Assembly (NCBI RefSeq): GCF_001578105.1
Contig: NZ_CP014275.1
Span: 124,001-188,000 of the forward strand
From: Martelella sp. AD-3
GTDB lineage: Bacteria > Pseudomonadota > Alphaproteobacteria > Rhizobiales > Rhizobiaceae
Length of the DNA: 64,000 nucleotides
Direction: 5' to 3'
Below the pieces are notes generated by a model. That model did not search any database and had not been told where the DNA came from. It saw nothing but the letters and a program-made list of their open reading frames with translations. This document shows, piece after piece, positions 8,981-17,265 of this stretch. Both the position numbers and the translations under genes were made by a program. The first letter of the stretch is position 1. Each line of letters begins with the position of its first letter.

Positions 8981-10246
8981 TCAGGTTTCGTATTCGACGC
9001 CCAGTGACGCAAGCGCGTCCCAGTATCCCGGATAGGTCTTGCCGACGCAGAGCGGGTCCAAAATGGTGATGCCGGAAATCTTCAGGCCCGCGAGCGCAAA
9101 GCACATGGCGATGCGATGATCGGCAAAGGTGTCGATCTCGGCCGGCAGATGCTGACCGGCAAGGGCGGGATCCGCGTGGACGATGAGGTCGTCGCCATCT
9201 TCCTCCGCCAGTCCCTCGCGGATTGCGTTGAGACCGAGCGACAGCGCCCGGGTGCGGTCGCACTCCTTGACGCGCAGGTTCTCGATGCCGGTAAAGCGCA
9301 CCGGGGTTTCGTTGAAGGCGGCGAGCACCGCAAGCGTCGGCACGGCGTCCTGCATCTGGCTGCCGTCGATTTCCGCTGGCATATGCGGGAAGGACGCGAT
9401 CACGCCATAGGCCTTGGCATCGGGCTGGGTGAATTTTTCAGCCGGCGTGCCGATGTCGATGGCGCCGCCGGTGAGCTTTTCCGCCGCCCAGAGATAGGTG
9501 GCGGCAGACGCGTCCGGTTCGATGTGGAAATCGGCCGCGCGGTAGCCGGTCGGCAGAACCGTCCACGTCGCCTCGTCCACCTGTTCGACCTTGGCGCCGA
9601 AGGCAGCCATGGCATCGAGCGTGAGGCCGATATAGCCGCGCGCGCCGATCTCCGTGCCCGTCAGCGCGATCGTCACCGGCTCGCTCGTGCCCTGCGGCGC
9701 AAGCGGGGCCGCCATCAGAAGGGCGGAGACATACTGGCTGGACAGCCCGGCGTCGATCTCGACGCGGCCCGTGCCGAAATGGCCCTGGCCCTCGATCGTT
9801 ACAGGCGGGCAGCCGGTCGGCGCCTCCGCCTTGATGCCGAGGCTCTGGAGCGCGATCACCAGAGGGGCGATTGGACGCTTGTGCATATGCTCGTCGCCAT
9901 CGACGATCACAATGCCCTCGACGGCTGCGGCCGCTGCCGTCAGAAATCGCGTCGCCGTGCCCGCATTACCGAGGAAGAGCGGGCCGGACGGCGCTTCCAG
10001 CCGTCCCGTTCCGGTCACGATGAAGCTGGTGTCATCCGGTTCGTCCACGCGAACGCCCATGGCCCGCAACGCGTTGGCCATATGGCGGGTGTCATCGCTT
10101 TTCAGCGCGCCCGTCAGCCGGCTGGTGCCGCGGGCAAGGCCTGCGAGCAGCAGCGCGCGGTTGGTGATCGACTTGGAGCCGGGCGGACTGACCTTGCCGG
10201 AAAGCGCGTGGCCGGGCGGAATGACGGTGAGCCTGTTATTGTTCAT
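8981..10246 (-). CDS. aroA: 3-phosphoshikimate 1-carboxyvinyltransferase (EPSP synthase)
   Basis: AroA transfers enolpyruvate from PEP to shikimate-3-phosphate, the sixth step of the shikimate pathway, in the cytoplasm. The product is 421 residues, normal length. Visible motifs are PPGSKSITNRALLLAG near the start, DDTRHM, GNAGTATRFLTAA, RVKECDRTRAL and FADHRIAM. The phenylalanine after TATR replaces the proline found at that position in the E. coli and plant enzymes (GTAMRP), and SDDTRHM and ECDR recall the EPSPS domain of the fungal AROM protein. The start is taken at the ATG 10244-10246 (MNNN); ATG 10259-10261 is an alternative. It lies between lemA and the DUF2207 gene, and its stop is coupled to the next start. 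The genome may hold a second, more standard rhizobial aroA. Confidence 0.95.
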   Translation of the reverse strand: MNNNRLTVIPPGHALSGKVSPPGSKSITNRALLLAGLARGTSRLTGALKSDDTRHMANALRAMGVRVDEPDDTSFIVTGTGRLEAPSGPLFLGNAGTATRFLTAAAAAVEGIVIVDGDEHMHKRPIAPLVIALQSLGIKAEAPTGCPPVTIEGQGHFGTGRVEIDAGLSSQYVSALLMAAPLAPQGTSEPVTIALTGTEIGARGYIGLTLDAMAAFGAKVEQVDEATWTVLPTGYRAADFHIEPDASAATYLWAAEKLTGGAIDIGTPAEKFTQPDAKAYGVIASFPHMPAEIDGSQMQDAVPTLAVLAAFNETPVRFTGIENLRVKECDRTRALSLGLNAIREGLAEEDGDDLIVHADPALAGQHLPAEIDTFADHRIAMCFALAGLKISGITILDPLCVGKTYPGYWDALASLGVEYET

Positions 10247-10264
10247 GCGTAAGACTTTCATTCG

Positions 10265-10374
10265 GAGCGCGTCCAGGAAAAGTGGATGCCGGTTTTCCGT
10301 CCGGACGCGCGTAAAACAAACCAGAGCGCGTCCAGGAAAAGTGGATGCCGGTTTCCCTCCGGACACGCAAAAAA
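10265..10374. repeat. Two tandem palindromic repeat units between lemA and aroA
   Basis: Two direct copies begin with GAGCGCGTCCAGGAAAAGTG at 10265 and 10324. Each folds: GCGCGTCC pairs with GGACGCGC in unit 1, and AGGAAAA pairs with TTTTCC. Unit 2 has lost part of the outer stem (GGACACGC). The units fill the gap between the lemA stop and the aroA start and could act as partial terminators or mRNA stabilisers. Confidence 0.8.
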
Positions 10375-10397
10375 GGCGCGGTTCGGGCGCGGGAAAA

Positions 10398-10961
10398 TCA
10401 GAACGAAACGTTGGGAACCGCCCGGTCGGCGGGTTCGTCGATCTCGAAATAGTCGCGCTTCTCAAAGCCGAACTGGCCGGCAATGATGTTGCTCGGGAAG
10501 CTCTCGACCTTGACGTTCAGCTCGCGGGCCGCGCCGTTGTAATAGCGCCGCGCCATCTGGATCTCGCTTTCGGTCTTTTCGAGCGAGGCCTGCAGATCGG
10601 CGAAGTTCTGGTTGGCCTTCAGATCCGGATAGGCTTCCGAAAGCGCGAAGAGACGGCCAAGCGCCTGGGTCAGCTCGCCTTCGGCCTCAGCGCGGCCGGT
10701 AACATCATTGGTGGCGACCGACTGCGCCTTGTTGCGCTTTTCGACGACCTCTTCCAGCGTGCCGCGCTCGTGGCTCGCATAGCCCTTGACGGTCTCGACG
10801 AGATTGGGAATGAGATCGGCGCGGCGCTTCAACTGCACGTCGATGCCGGACCAGGCCTCTTCGGCCGTCTGGCGGGCGCGCACCAGCGCGTTGTAGAGCG
10901 AAATCACGAAGCCCGCGATCGCGCCGATGATCACGATCAGGATGATAAGGGTTGTCAGCAT
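10398..10961 (-). CDS. lemA: LemA family protein
   Basis: LemA proteins have one N-terminal membrane helix and a coiled-coil-rich helical domain, and are often paired with a DUF2207 or TPM-type membrane protein. The 187-residue product has a hydrophobic N-terminus (LIILIVIIGAIAGFVI), then the family block YNALVRARQTAEEAWSGIDVQ, RRADLIPNLVETVKGYA and, later, YNGAARELN with FPSN. Start ATG at 10959-10961. It stands directly downstream of glyQ. Its usual DUF2207 partner is separated from it by aroA and two repeat units. The biochemical role of the family is not settled. Confidence 0.94.
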   Translation of the reverse strand: MLTTLIILIVIIGAIAGFVISLYNALVRARQTAEEAWSGIDVQLKRRADLIPNLVETVKGYASHERGTLEEVVEKRNKAQSVATNDVTGRAEAEGELTQALGRLFALSEAYPDLKANQNFADLQASLEKTESEIQMARRYYNGAARELNVKVESFPSNIIAGQFGFEKRDYFEIDEPADRAVPNVSF

Positions 10962-11015
10962 GCGCGTCTCCCAAGCTCAACGATCAGGCGCGGCCAACAG
11001 CGCCCCTCGATCAGG

Positions 11016-11969
11016 TCAGGCCGCCTCCGGCTGGAACCCGCCTGCTTCCGTCAGAAGATAGGCTTCTCCGCAGGCTTTGGCCAGTGTGCGGACCCTGAGG
11101 ATATAGCTCTGGCGCTCGGTGACCGAGATCACGCCGCGCGCATCGAGAAGATTGAAGAGATGCGAGGCCTTGATGCACTGGTCATAGGCCGGAAAGACGC
11201 ATTTGTGCAGGCTTGCCGCTTCGCCCGGCGCGCCGGCGGCAAGCAGCGCCCGGCATTCGGCCTCGGCATCGAGAAAATGCCGGTGCAGCATCTCGGTATT
11301 GGCGTATTCGAAATTGTGGCGCGAATATTCCTGCTCGGTCTGCAGGAAGACATCGCCATAGGTGACCTTCTCGTCGCCCTCGCGGCCGTTGAAGTTGAGG
11401 TCGTAAACATTGTCGACGCCCTGCACATACATCGCCAGCCGCTCCAGCCCGTAGGTCAGTTCGCCGGCAACCGGCGCGCATTCGATGCCGCAGACCTGCT
11501 GAAAGTAAGTGAACTGCGAGACCTCCATGCCGTCGCACCAGCATTCCCAGCCAAGGCCCCAGGAGCCCGTCGTCGGGTTTTCCCAGTCGTCCTCGACGAA
11601 GCGGATGTCGTGCAGCAGCGGATCAAGGCCGATCGCCTTCAGCGAGCCGAGATAGAGCTCCTGCAGGTCCGGCGGCGAGGGCTTCAGCAGCACCTGATAC
11701 TGGTAGTAATGCTGCAGCCGGTTCGGGTTTTCGCCGTAACGCCCGTCGGCGGGCCGGCGCGAGGGCTGCACATAGGCGACGTTCCAGCGCTTCGGACCGA
11801 GGGCGCGCAGCGTCGTTGAAGGATGCAGCGTGCCGGCGCCGACTTCCATGTCGTAGGGCTGGAGAATGGCGCAGCCCTTGTCGGCCCAATAGGCCTGCAG
11901 CGTCAGGATCAGGCCCTGGAAGGAACGCTTCGGATGCATATGCGGCTTTATTTCGGACATCTCGGACAT
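11016..11969 (-). CDS. glyQ: Glycyl-tRNA synthetase alpha subunit
   Basis: GlyQ is the catalytic alpha subunit of the tetrameric bacterial glycyl-tRNA synthetase and pairs with GlyS (3832-5946). The protein is 317 residues. It contains the class II core with [10 protein letters not shown] near the start, [30 protein letters not shown], and [22 protein letters not shown]. The start ATG at 11967-11969 gives [11 protein letters not shown]; a longer frame to 12029 adds a non-conserved leader. It is upstream of lemA on the same strand. Essential for translation. Confidence 0.97.
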   Translation of the reverse strand: MSEMSEIKPHMHPKRSFQGLILTLQAYWADKGCAILQPYDMEVGAGTLHPSTTLRALGPKRWNVAYVQPSRRPADGRYGENPNRLQHYYQYQVLLKPSPPDLQELYLGSLKAIGLDPLLHDIRFVEDDWENPTTGSWGLGWECWCDGMEVSQFTYFQQVCGIECAPVAGELTYGLERLAMYVQGVDNVYDLNFNGREGDEKVTYGDVFLQTEQEYSRHNFEYANTEMLHRHFLDAEAECRALLAAGAPGEAASLHKCVFPAYDQCIKASHLFNLLDARGVISVTERQSYILRVRTLAKACGEAYLLTEAGGFQPEAA

Positions 11970-12084
11970 GGCATTCGGTCTCTTTGAAAGAATGACCGGT
12001 GCAGTGCCACTAAAGCGGCGAGGGGTCAAGTGGCGGCAGGGCGAGCGGCCGGGCCCGCCGGGCCCGGCTTCTTGTCAACAGGCG

Positions 12085-13578
12085 TTATTCCGCAGCAGGT
12101 GAAAGCGGGCGGAACTCGTCCTTGGTTGGCGTCATCAGGCTCACCACCCAGATGGCGATGAAGGCGACGATGAAGCCCGGGATGATTTCGTAGACGCCGG
12201 GACCGCCGAGGAAGCTCGAACCCCAGCCGAGTGAAATCCAGATGATGACGGTCAGCGCGCCGGCGACGAGGCCGGCAACTGCGCCGGCGCCCGACATGCC
12301 GCGCCAGGTGAGCGACAGGATGATCAGCGGGCCGAAGGCCGCGCCGAAGCCGGCCCAGGCATTGGAGACGAGGCCGAGAACCTTCGAATCCGGATCCCAG
12401 CCGATGATGGCTGCGACGATGGCAACGACCAGCACGAAGAAGCGACCGATATTGACCATTTCCCGCTCGCTCGCATGGCGGCGCAGGAACAGGCGGTAGA
12501 AATCCTCCGTCAGCGAGGACGAGGCCACCAGAAGCTGGCTCGAGATCGTGCTCATGATCGCCGCCAGAAGGGCCGCCAGCAGGAAGCCGGTCACCAGCGG
12601 AACGAAAAGCTGGTTGGCCAGGACGATGAAGATGGTCTCCGGGTCGGCGATGTCGATATTGTTGCCGACCACATAGGAGCGGCCGAAAATGCCGAGCCCG
12701 ACGGCGCCGGCAAGCGAGATGATCATCCAGGCCATGCCGATATTGCGCGCCTTCGGCACGTCTTCCACCGAACGCACGGCCATGAAGCGGACGATGATGT
12801 GCGGCTGACCGAAATAGCCGAGCCCCCATGCGACCGCCGAAAGGAAGCCGACCACCGTCAGTCCGTGGAACATCGACAGGAAGTTGGGGGCGACGCTGAG
12901 CATCCGCGCCTCCGATACGCCGATGCCGCCGGCCTTGTAGACGACGACGAGCGGCATGATCACGAGCGCCAGCATCATGATGCAGCCCTGGACGAAGTCA
13001 GTCAGGCTGACGGCGAGAAACCCGCCGATCAGCGTGTAGACCAGAACGATGCCCATCGTCAGGATGATGCCTGTCTGGTAGGCGCTGAGACTGCCGATGT
13101 GGATGAGGTCCGGAAAGGCTGTGTCGAACAGCTTGCCGCCGGCGACAAGGCCCGAACCGGTATAGACCGCGAAGAAAACGACGATGACGATTGCCGACAC
13201 GCTTCGAAGCGCCATCGCCTTGCTGGGGAAGCGTTTCGACAGGAATTCCGGAATGGTCAGGCTGTTGTCGTAGCGCTCGGTCTGCTCGCGCAGGCGCGGC
13301 GCGACGATGATCCAGTTGAAGAAGGCGCCGATGACAAGGCCGACGCCGATCCAGCTCTGCGTGAGGCCGGACACGAAGAGCGCGCCGGGAAGGCCCATCA
13401 GCAGCCAGCCGCTCATGTCGGATGCGCCTGCGGACAGTGCCGCGACAGCCGGCGAAAGCTGTCGTCCGCCGAGCATGTATTCCTCGGAATTGGACGTGGA
13501 TTTGCGCCAGGCATAAATGCCGATGGCGATCATCAGGACGAAATAGAGTGTCAGGCTGACTGTGACGCCGAAGCTCAT
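12085..13578 (-). CDS. putP: Sodium/proline symporter
   Basis: This is an inner-membrane Na+/proline symporter of the SSS family, 497 residues with about 13 hydrophobic segments. Characteristic stretches are EEYMLGGRQLSPAVAALSAGASDMSGWLLMGLPGALF near the N-terminus (the PutP TM2 region), IPEFLSKRF, YTGSGLVAGGKLF, WGLGYFGQPHIIVRFMA and AAIMSTISSQLLVASSSLTEDFYR. The start ATG at 13576-13578 gives MSFGVTVSLTLYF. It imports proline as nutrient or osmoprotectant. No putA gene is in the window. Confidence 0.95.
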   Translation of the reverse strand: MSFGVTVSLTLYFVLMIAIGIYAWRKSTSNSEEYMLGGRQLSPAVAALSAGASDMSGWLLMGLPGALFVSGLTQSWIGVGLVIGAFFNWIIVAPRLREQTERYDNSLTIPEFLSKRFPSKAMALRSVSAIVIVVFFAVYTGSGLVAGGKLFDTAFPDLIHIGSLSAYQTGIILTMGIVLVYTLIGGFLAVSLTDFVQGCIMMLALVIMPLVVVYKAGGIGVSEARMLSVAPNFLSMFHGLTVVGFLSAVAWGLGYFGQPHIIVRFMAVRSVEDVPKARNIGMAWMIISLAGAVGLGIFGRSYVVGNNIDIADPETIFIVLANQLFVPLVTGFLLAALLAAIMSTISSQLLVASSSLTEDFYRLFLRRHASEREMVNIGRFFVLVVAIVAAIIGWDPDSKVLGLVSNAWAGFGAAFGPLIILSLTWRGMSGAGAVAGLVAGALTVIIWISLGWGSSFLGGPGVYEIIPGFIVAFIAIWVVSLMTPTKDEFRPLSPAAE

Positions 13579-13922
13579 GGCAGGTTCCCTTGCTTGAGGT
13601 TTGAACCGATCCGGTTCCTCGAGAGGAAATCGCGAGCGCCTCATGCCGCCGCGCCTTCCGTTTTCCGGGGAGTTGCCTGTCCGGAGAGAGCCCTCGAGCC
13701 AGGGAAATGGCAAGGAAGGATCACCCCGTCAGAATCGGCGCATTGCGCAACTCCGCGTGAGCGGTTCGCAGCTTGTCGGCGATTGGATTTTGCCGCTCAC
13801 AGACAAAGTGTAACACTTTGATGAAAGTGGCGGCAAGTCGGTTGAAAAATGTCAATTTCGTGGCAGAAGGCGGCGGCGATCTTTCGAGGTTCGCGAGGCT
13901 TTGCGGACTGAAGGTGCCCGCT
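13579..13922. other. Intergenic region upstream of putP, nothing further recognised
   Basis: This stretch of about 340 bp must hold the putP promoter. It contains an A+T-richer patch with ACAAAGTGTAACACTTTG at 13801-13818, a nearly perfect palindrome (CAAAGTGT/ACACTTTG) that could be an operator. No coding sequence was accepted here. Confidence 0.4.
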
Positions 13923-14117
13923 TCAGGGCGCGTCGGTCTTCTTCACGTAATATTCGCCGGTCGCCGGGTCCTTCACCAGCGTGCCCGTGGCGCCGTTCTT
14001 CTGCTCGGCGCGCTTCTGCTCGCCGCGCGCGGTCACGGCTTCCGCGTCGTTGATGAACTTGCGGTAGAGCATGTAACCGCCGCCCGCAATCGCGGCGAGA
14101 ACCATAAGCCGTCCCAT
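13923..14117 (-). CDS. Small membrane-anchored protein of unknown function
   Basis: This is a 64-residue protein starting MGRLMVLAAIAGGGYMLYRKF, a single N-terminal hydrophobic helix, followed by a charged segment and a short C-terminal motif LVKDPATGEYYVKK. The start ATG at 14115-14117 has GGAGAGCG just upstream. It lies 10 bp downstream of the S49 protease gene on the same strand, so the two are probably co-transcribed. No known family is assigned. Confidence 0.72.
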   Translation of the reverse strand: MGRLMVLAAIAGGGYMLYRKFINDAEAVTARGEQKRAEQKNGATGTLVKDPATGEYYVKKTDAP

Positions 14118-14127
14118 ATCGCTCTCC

Positions 14128-14994
14128 TCACAAACCGTAGCGCGCCCATAATGCGCGTTCTTCCGCCGTCTCGGCAAGACCCGAAGCGAGGCCCGCGCCG
14201 ATTTCCGGGGCGGAAAGGCCGATGCCGGCAACTCCCGGCTTGGCACGGCCGAGAAGATTGGTCGGCGTCGAGACGAGCTTCATCTCCGCCTTGTCGCCGT
14301 AACGCGCCTTCAGCGTCGCGCGCATCTCGCCGATGCCGTCGACCAAGCCGAGCTCCGCGCCCCTGATGCCGCTCCAGAACAGGCCGGAAAAGAGGTCCGG
14401 GTCGTCGGCGAGTTTGTCTCCGCGCCGTTCCTTTACCATCTGGATGAAGACCTGGTGGATTTCGCCTTGCAGGTCCTTGAGGAAGGCGATGTCTTTTTCC
14501 TTTTCCGGCTGGAAGGGGTCGAGCATCACCTTGTTCTCGCCGGCGGTGTAGACGCGTCGCTCCACGCCGATCTTCTCGATCAGCCCGGTAAAGCCGAAGC
14601 CGCCGGAGACGACGCCGATGGAGCCGACGATCGAGGTCGGATCGACGAAGATTTCGTCGCCGGCGAGCGCGATCATGTAGCCGCCGGAGGCCGCGACATC
14701 CTCGACGAAGACCAGCACCTTCTTGTTCTTTTCCTCGGAAAGCGCGCGGATGCGGCTGAAGATCAGGCGCGACTGAACGGGAGAGCCGCCGGGCGAATTG
14801 AGCGAGATCGCAACGCAGGGGCTTGTCTTCATCGAAAACGCCTTGTCGAGCGCGGCAGAGACGGAGGCGAGGTTGAGGCTGCGCCGGCCGGGGGAGCCGC
14901 CGGCCATGATCGCGCCGGAGAACCGCACCACCGGAATGATCGTCTTGTCCTTGCGGAACCGCTTGGGGATCAACCCGGAAACCAGCTGCTTCAT
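14128..14994 (-). CDS. S49 family serine protease (SppA/SohB-like)
   Basis: This is a signal peptide peptidase A-like protease of 288 residues, the short single-domain form. SLNSPGGSP (about residues 64-72) and AASGGYMIA (101-109) are the conserved elements. Ser103 is the probable nucleophile and Lys155 (GENK) the general base, with the 52-residue spacing known for short SppA enzymes. No strong N-terminal membrane helix is present, so it may be a soluble or peripheral member. The start ATG at 14992-14994 is preceded by GAGGACAGG. It is followed by a small membrane protein gene in the same operon. Confidence 0.9.
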   Translation of the reverse strand: MKQLVSGLIPKRFRKDKTIIPVVRFSGAIMAGGSPGRRSLNLASVSAALDKAFSMKTSPCVAISLNSPGGSPVQSRLIFSRIRALSEEKNKKVLVFVEDVAASGGYMIALAGDEIFVDPTSIVGSIGVVSGGFGFTGLIEKIGVERRVYTAGENKVMLDPFQPEKEKDIAFLKDLQGEIHQVFIQMVKERRGDKLADDPDLFSGLFWSGIRGAELGLVDGIGEMRATLKARYGDKAEMKLVSTPTNLLGRAKPGVAGIGLSAPEIGAGLASGLAETAEERALWARYGL

Positions 14995-15063
14995 CCTGTC
15001 CTCGCCTTGCAAAAAACGTTTCAACGCATGTATGCGCAGCCACGGCAAAGACAAGGGCGCGGC

Positions 15064-15864
15064 TCAAAGATTCGCGCGCCGCCTCACGCTGTTGCGCGGA
15101 TAGGCTGTGCGGCCGTTATTGAGGTCGTCGACGAGCGGCAGGAAGGCGTGGCCGTCGCTTGCGTGCATGACGAGGGGCGCTCGCAGCGAAAGCCTGGCGC
15201 GCGATCCCTTGACGGCGGAGACGAGAATGCGGAACGCCTCCTCGTCCTTTCGGGCGTGGATCGGCGTGATCTCGATGCCGCCGAAGCGCTTTCCGCATGC
15301 CGCGATGATGTCGGCGATCGACTGCGGCCTTGCGATCAGCGAGAGCGTGCCGCCGGGCTTCAAAATGGCGCCGGCGGTGCGGATCCAGTGTTCGAAAAGC
15401 CCGTCCGTCATGGCATGGGCGACGCCCTTCAGCGCATCGGGGGTGCGGCGGTCCGCCGTCCAGTTGAAGGGCGGGTTCATGATCACATGGTCGAACGTGT
15501 CATCGGTGAGGCCGGCGGCGTTGCGGGCCGCGCCCCTCAGGGTCACATCGGCTTCGAAGACCGCAACCCGCCCCGACAGCGCCTCGTTTTCGGCAAGCGC
15601 CAGCGTTTCGCGGGCGTAATCCGCCATTTCGGCGGAGATCTCGAAAAGGCTCACGTCGGCCTCAGGCAGGCGCGCGGCAACAGCAAGGCCGGCGGCGCCC
15701 GCGCCTGCGCCGAGATCGGCGACCTTCAGCCGGCCGTCTCCCTCCACCATGGATGCCAGAAGCATGGCGTCCATGCCCGCCCGGTGGCCGCGGCCCTTCG
15801 GCTGGACCAGATGGAAGCGGCCGCGATGGAAGGCATCGATCGTCTTTTCAGGCATCGCGCTCAC
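15064..15864 (-). CDS. tRNA1(Val) (adenine-N6)-methyltransferase, TrmN6-like
   Basis: This is a SAM-dependent methyltransferase of 266 residues. It has motif I DLGAGAG (residues 50-56) and the catalytic N6-adenine motif NPPF (130-133), preceded by FDHVIM. The N-terminal FHLVQPKGRGHRAGMDAMLLA matches the YfiC/TrmN6 group, which modifies A37 of tRNA-Val in E. coli; exact substrate specificity is inferred. A GTG start at 15862-15864 overlaps the stop of the DUF2007 gene, and an ATG three codons on (MPEKT) is an alternative. It is translationally coupled to the small gene upstream. Confidence 0.87.
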   Translation of the reverse strand: MSAMPEKTIDAFHRGRFHLVQPKGRGHRAGMDAMLLASMVEGDGRLKVADLGAGAGAAGLAVAARLPEADVSLFEISAEMADYARETLALAENEALSGRVAVFEADVTLRGAARNAAGLTDDTFDHVIMNPPFNWTADRRTPDALKGVAHAMTDGLFEHWIRTAGAILKPGGTLSLIARPQSIADIIAACGKRFGGIEITPIHARKDEEAFRILVSAVKGSRARLSLRAPLVMHASDGHAFLPLVDDLNNGRTAYPRNSVRRRANL

Positions 15865-16091
15865 TCAGGCTTCAGTTCCTTGCCAAGCCCGGCCTCGGTC
15901 AGGATCGCGCGCGCTTCGGCCAACTGGCCCTCCTCCACCATCAGCCGGCGCGGCAGGAGGCCGAGCGAGCCTTCCATCACGCTCATCGACCGGTCGGCCA
16001 CGAAAAAGTGAATCCCGGCGTCCTTCAGCAGGCTCTCGGCAAGGCCCAGAACCACCGCGTCATTGGTCCGCATCAGATTGGTCAGGCCCAT
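15861..16091 (-). CDS. DUF2007 domain-containing protein
   Basis: This is a 76-residue cytoplasmic protein starting MGLTNLMRTNDAVVLGLAESLLKDAGI, the pattern of the DUF2007 (putative signal-transducing) family. It has VADRSMS in the middle and a helical C-terminus. The start ATG at 16089-16091 removes an 11-residue extension lacking support. Its stop overlaps the start of the methyltransferase gene by 4 bp. It is divergent from the polyprenyl synthase gene. The family's role is not known. Confidence 0.85.
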   Translation of the reverse strand: MGLTNLMRTNDAVVLGLAESLLKDAGIHFFVADRSMSVMEGSLGLLPRRLMVEEGQLAEARAILTEAGLGKELKPE

Positions 16092-16193
16092 GTCAAACTC
16101 CCGAATTTCATTGAAAAGGAACAATTTGCCCCTTGTCGCTCCCGCCGCCGCTCCCTATTGTCGGCTGACAGAATTCAACAGGAGCGTGCTGCT

Positions 16194-17210
16194 TTGGGCG
16201 CCGTTACACCGCTGGCAAAAGAGAACAAACCATCAGGCTCGGTCAAGCCCATCGTGGACCTGACCGCCGCAGACATGGAGCGCGTCAACAGGCTTATCCT
16301 GTCAAAGGCCGGCTCCGATGTCGAGATGATACCTGAAGTTGCCAATCACCTGATTTCCTCGGGCGGCAAGCGCCTGCGTCCGATGCTGACGCTGGCGACG
16401 GCCGCAATGTTCGGTTATCGCGGCGACCATCACGTCTATCTCGCCACCAGCGTCGAGTTCATGCATACCGCGACCCTTCTGCATGACGATGTCGTTGACG
16501 AGAGCGACATGCGGCGCGGCAAGTCATCGGCGCGGATGATCTGGGGCAACCAGGCCAGCGTGCTCGTCGGCGATTTCCTGCTCGGCCAGGCCTTCCGCAT
16601 GATGGTGGAGACCGGATCGATGGAGGCGCTCAAGGTGCTTTCCAACGCCGCCGCCGTGATTGCCGAGGGCGAGGTGCTGCAGCTCTCCGTCGCCAAGAAG
16701 ATGGAGACGACCGAGGACGACTACATCGCCGTCATCCGCGGCAAGACGGCCGAGCTTTTCGCCGCCGCCGCCGAAGTTGGCCCGATCATCGCCGGAGCGT
16801 CGGAGGCCGAACGCAATGCGCTGCGCGACTACGGCATGGCGCTCGGCCTTGCCTTCCAGCTTGTCGATGACGTGCTCGACTATGGCGGCTCCAGCGCCGA
16901 TCTCGGCAAGAATGTCGGCGATGATTTCCGCGAGGGCAAGGTGACCATGCCGGTCATTCTCGCCCACCAGCGGGGCGATGCCGAGGAGAAGGCCTTCTGG
17001 CGCGCCGCCATCGAGGATGGCGAAAACGACGATGCCGCGCTTGAGAAGGCGCGCCGGCTGATTGCCCGGCACAACGCGCTTTCCGATTCGATTTCCCGCG
17101 CGCTTGCCTATGGCGAGACCGCTCGCGCGGCGCTGGCGCCGCTTCCCATGTCGGCCGGCCGGCATGCGCTTGAAGAAGTGATCGATTACTGCATCGCCCG
17201 CATCAGTTGA
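16194..17210 (+). CDS. ispB: Polyprenyl diphosphate synthase (octaprenyl/decaprenyl type)
   Basis: This is a long-chain trans-prenyltransferase that makes the isoprenoid tail of ubiquinone from FPP/GGPP and IPP. It is 338 residues. The two aspartate-rich motifs are DDVVD (98-102, within LLHDDVVDESDMRRG) and DDVLD (225-229); GGKRLRPM near 57-64 is also conserved. The chosen TTG start at 16194 has AGGAG nine bases upstream and gives MGAVTPL; no other suitable start lies nearby. Alphaproteobacteria usually make Q10, so a decaprenyl product is likely but not shown by sequence. It heads a run with a TPR protein and ispE. Confidence 0.93.
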   Translation: MGAVTPLAKENKPSGSVKPIVDLTAADMERVNRLILSKAGSDVEMIPEVANHLISSGGKRLRPMLTLATAAMFGYRGDHHVYLATSVEFMHTATLLHDDVVDESDMRRGKSSARMIWGNQASVLVGDFLLGQAFRMMVETGSMEALKVLSNAAAVIAEGEVLQLSVAKKMETTEDDYIAVIRGKTAELFAAAAEVGPIIAGASEAERNALRDYGMALGLAFQLVDDVLDYGGSSADLGKNVGDDFREGKVTMPVILAHQRGDAEEKAFWRAAIEDGENDDAALEKARRLIARHNALSDSISRALAYGETARAALAPLPMSAGRHALEEVIDYCIARIS

Positions 17211-17265
17211 CGCCGGTGGCGGGCGCGCCCGCCTTTTCCGCCGTATCGCCGATGAAAGGTTCCGC

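Noticed and set aside
12048..12074. Perfect 9-bp hairpin GCCGGGCCC/GGGCCCGGC between putP and glyQ
   Set aside because: Its T-containing tail is on the plus strand while both flanking genes are on the minus strand, so it is not a clear terminator for either.
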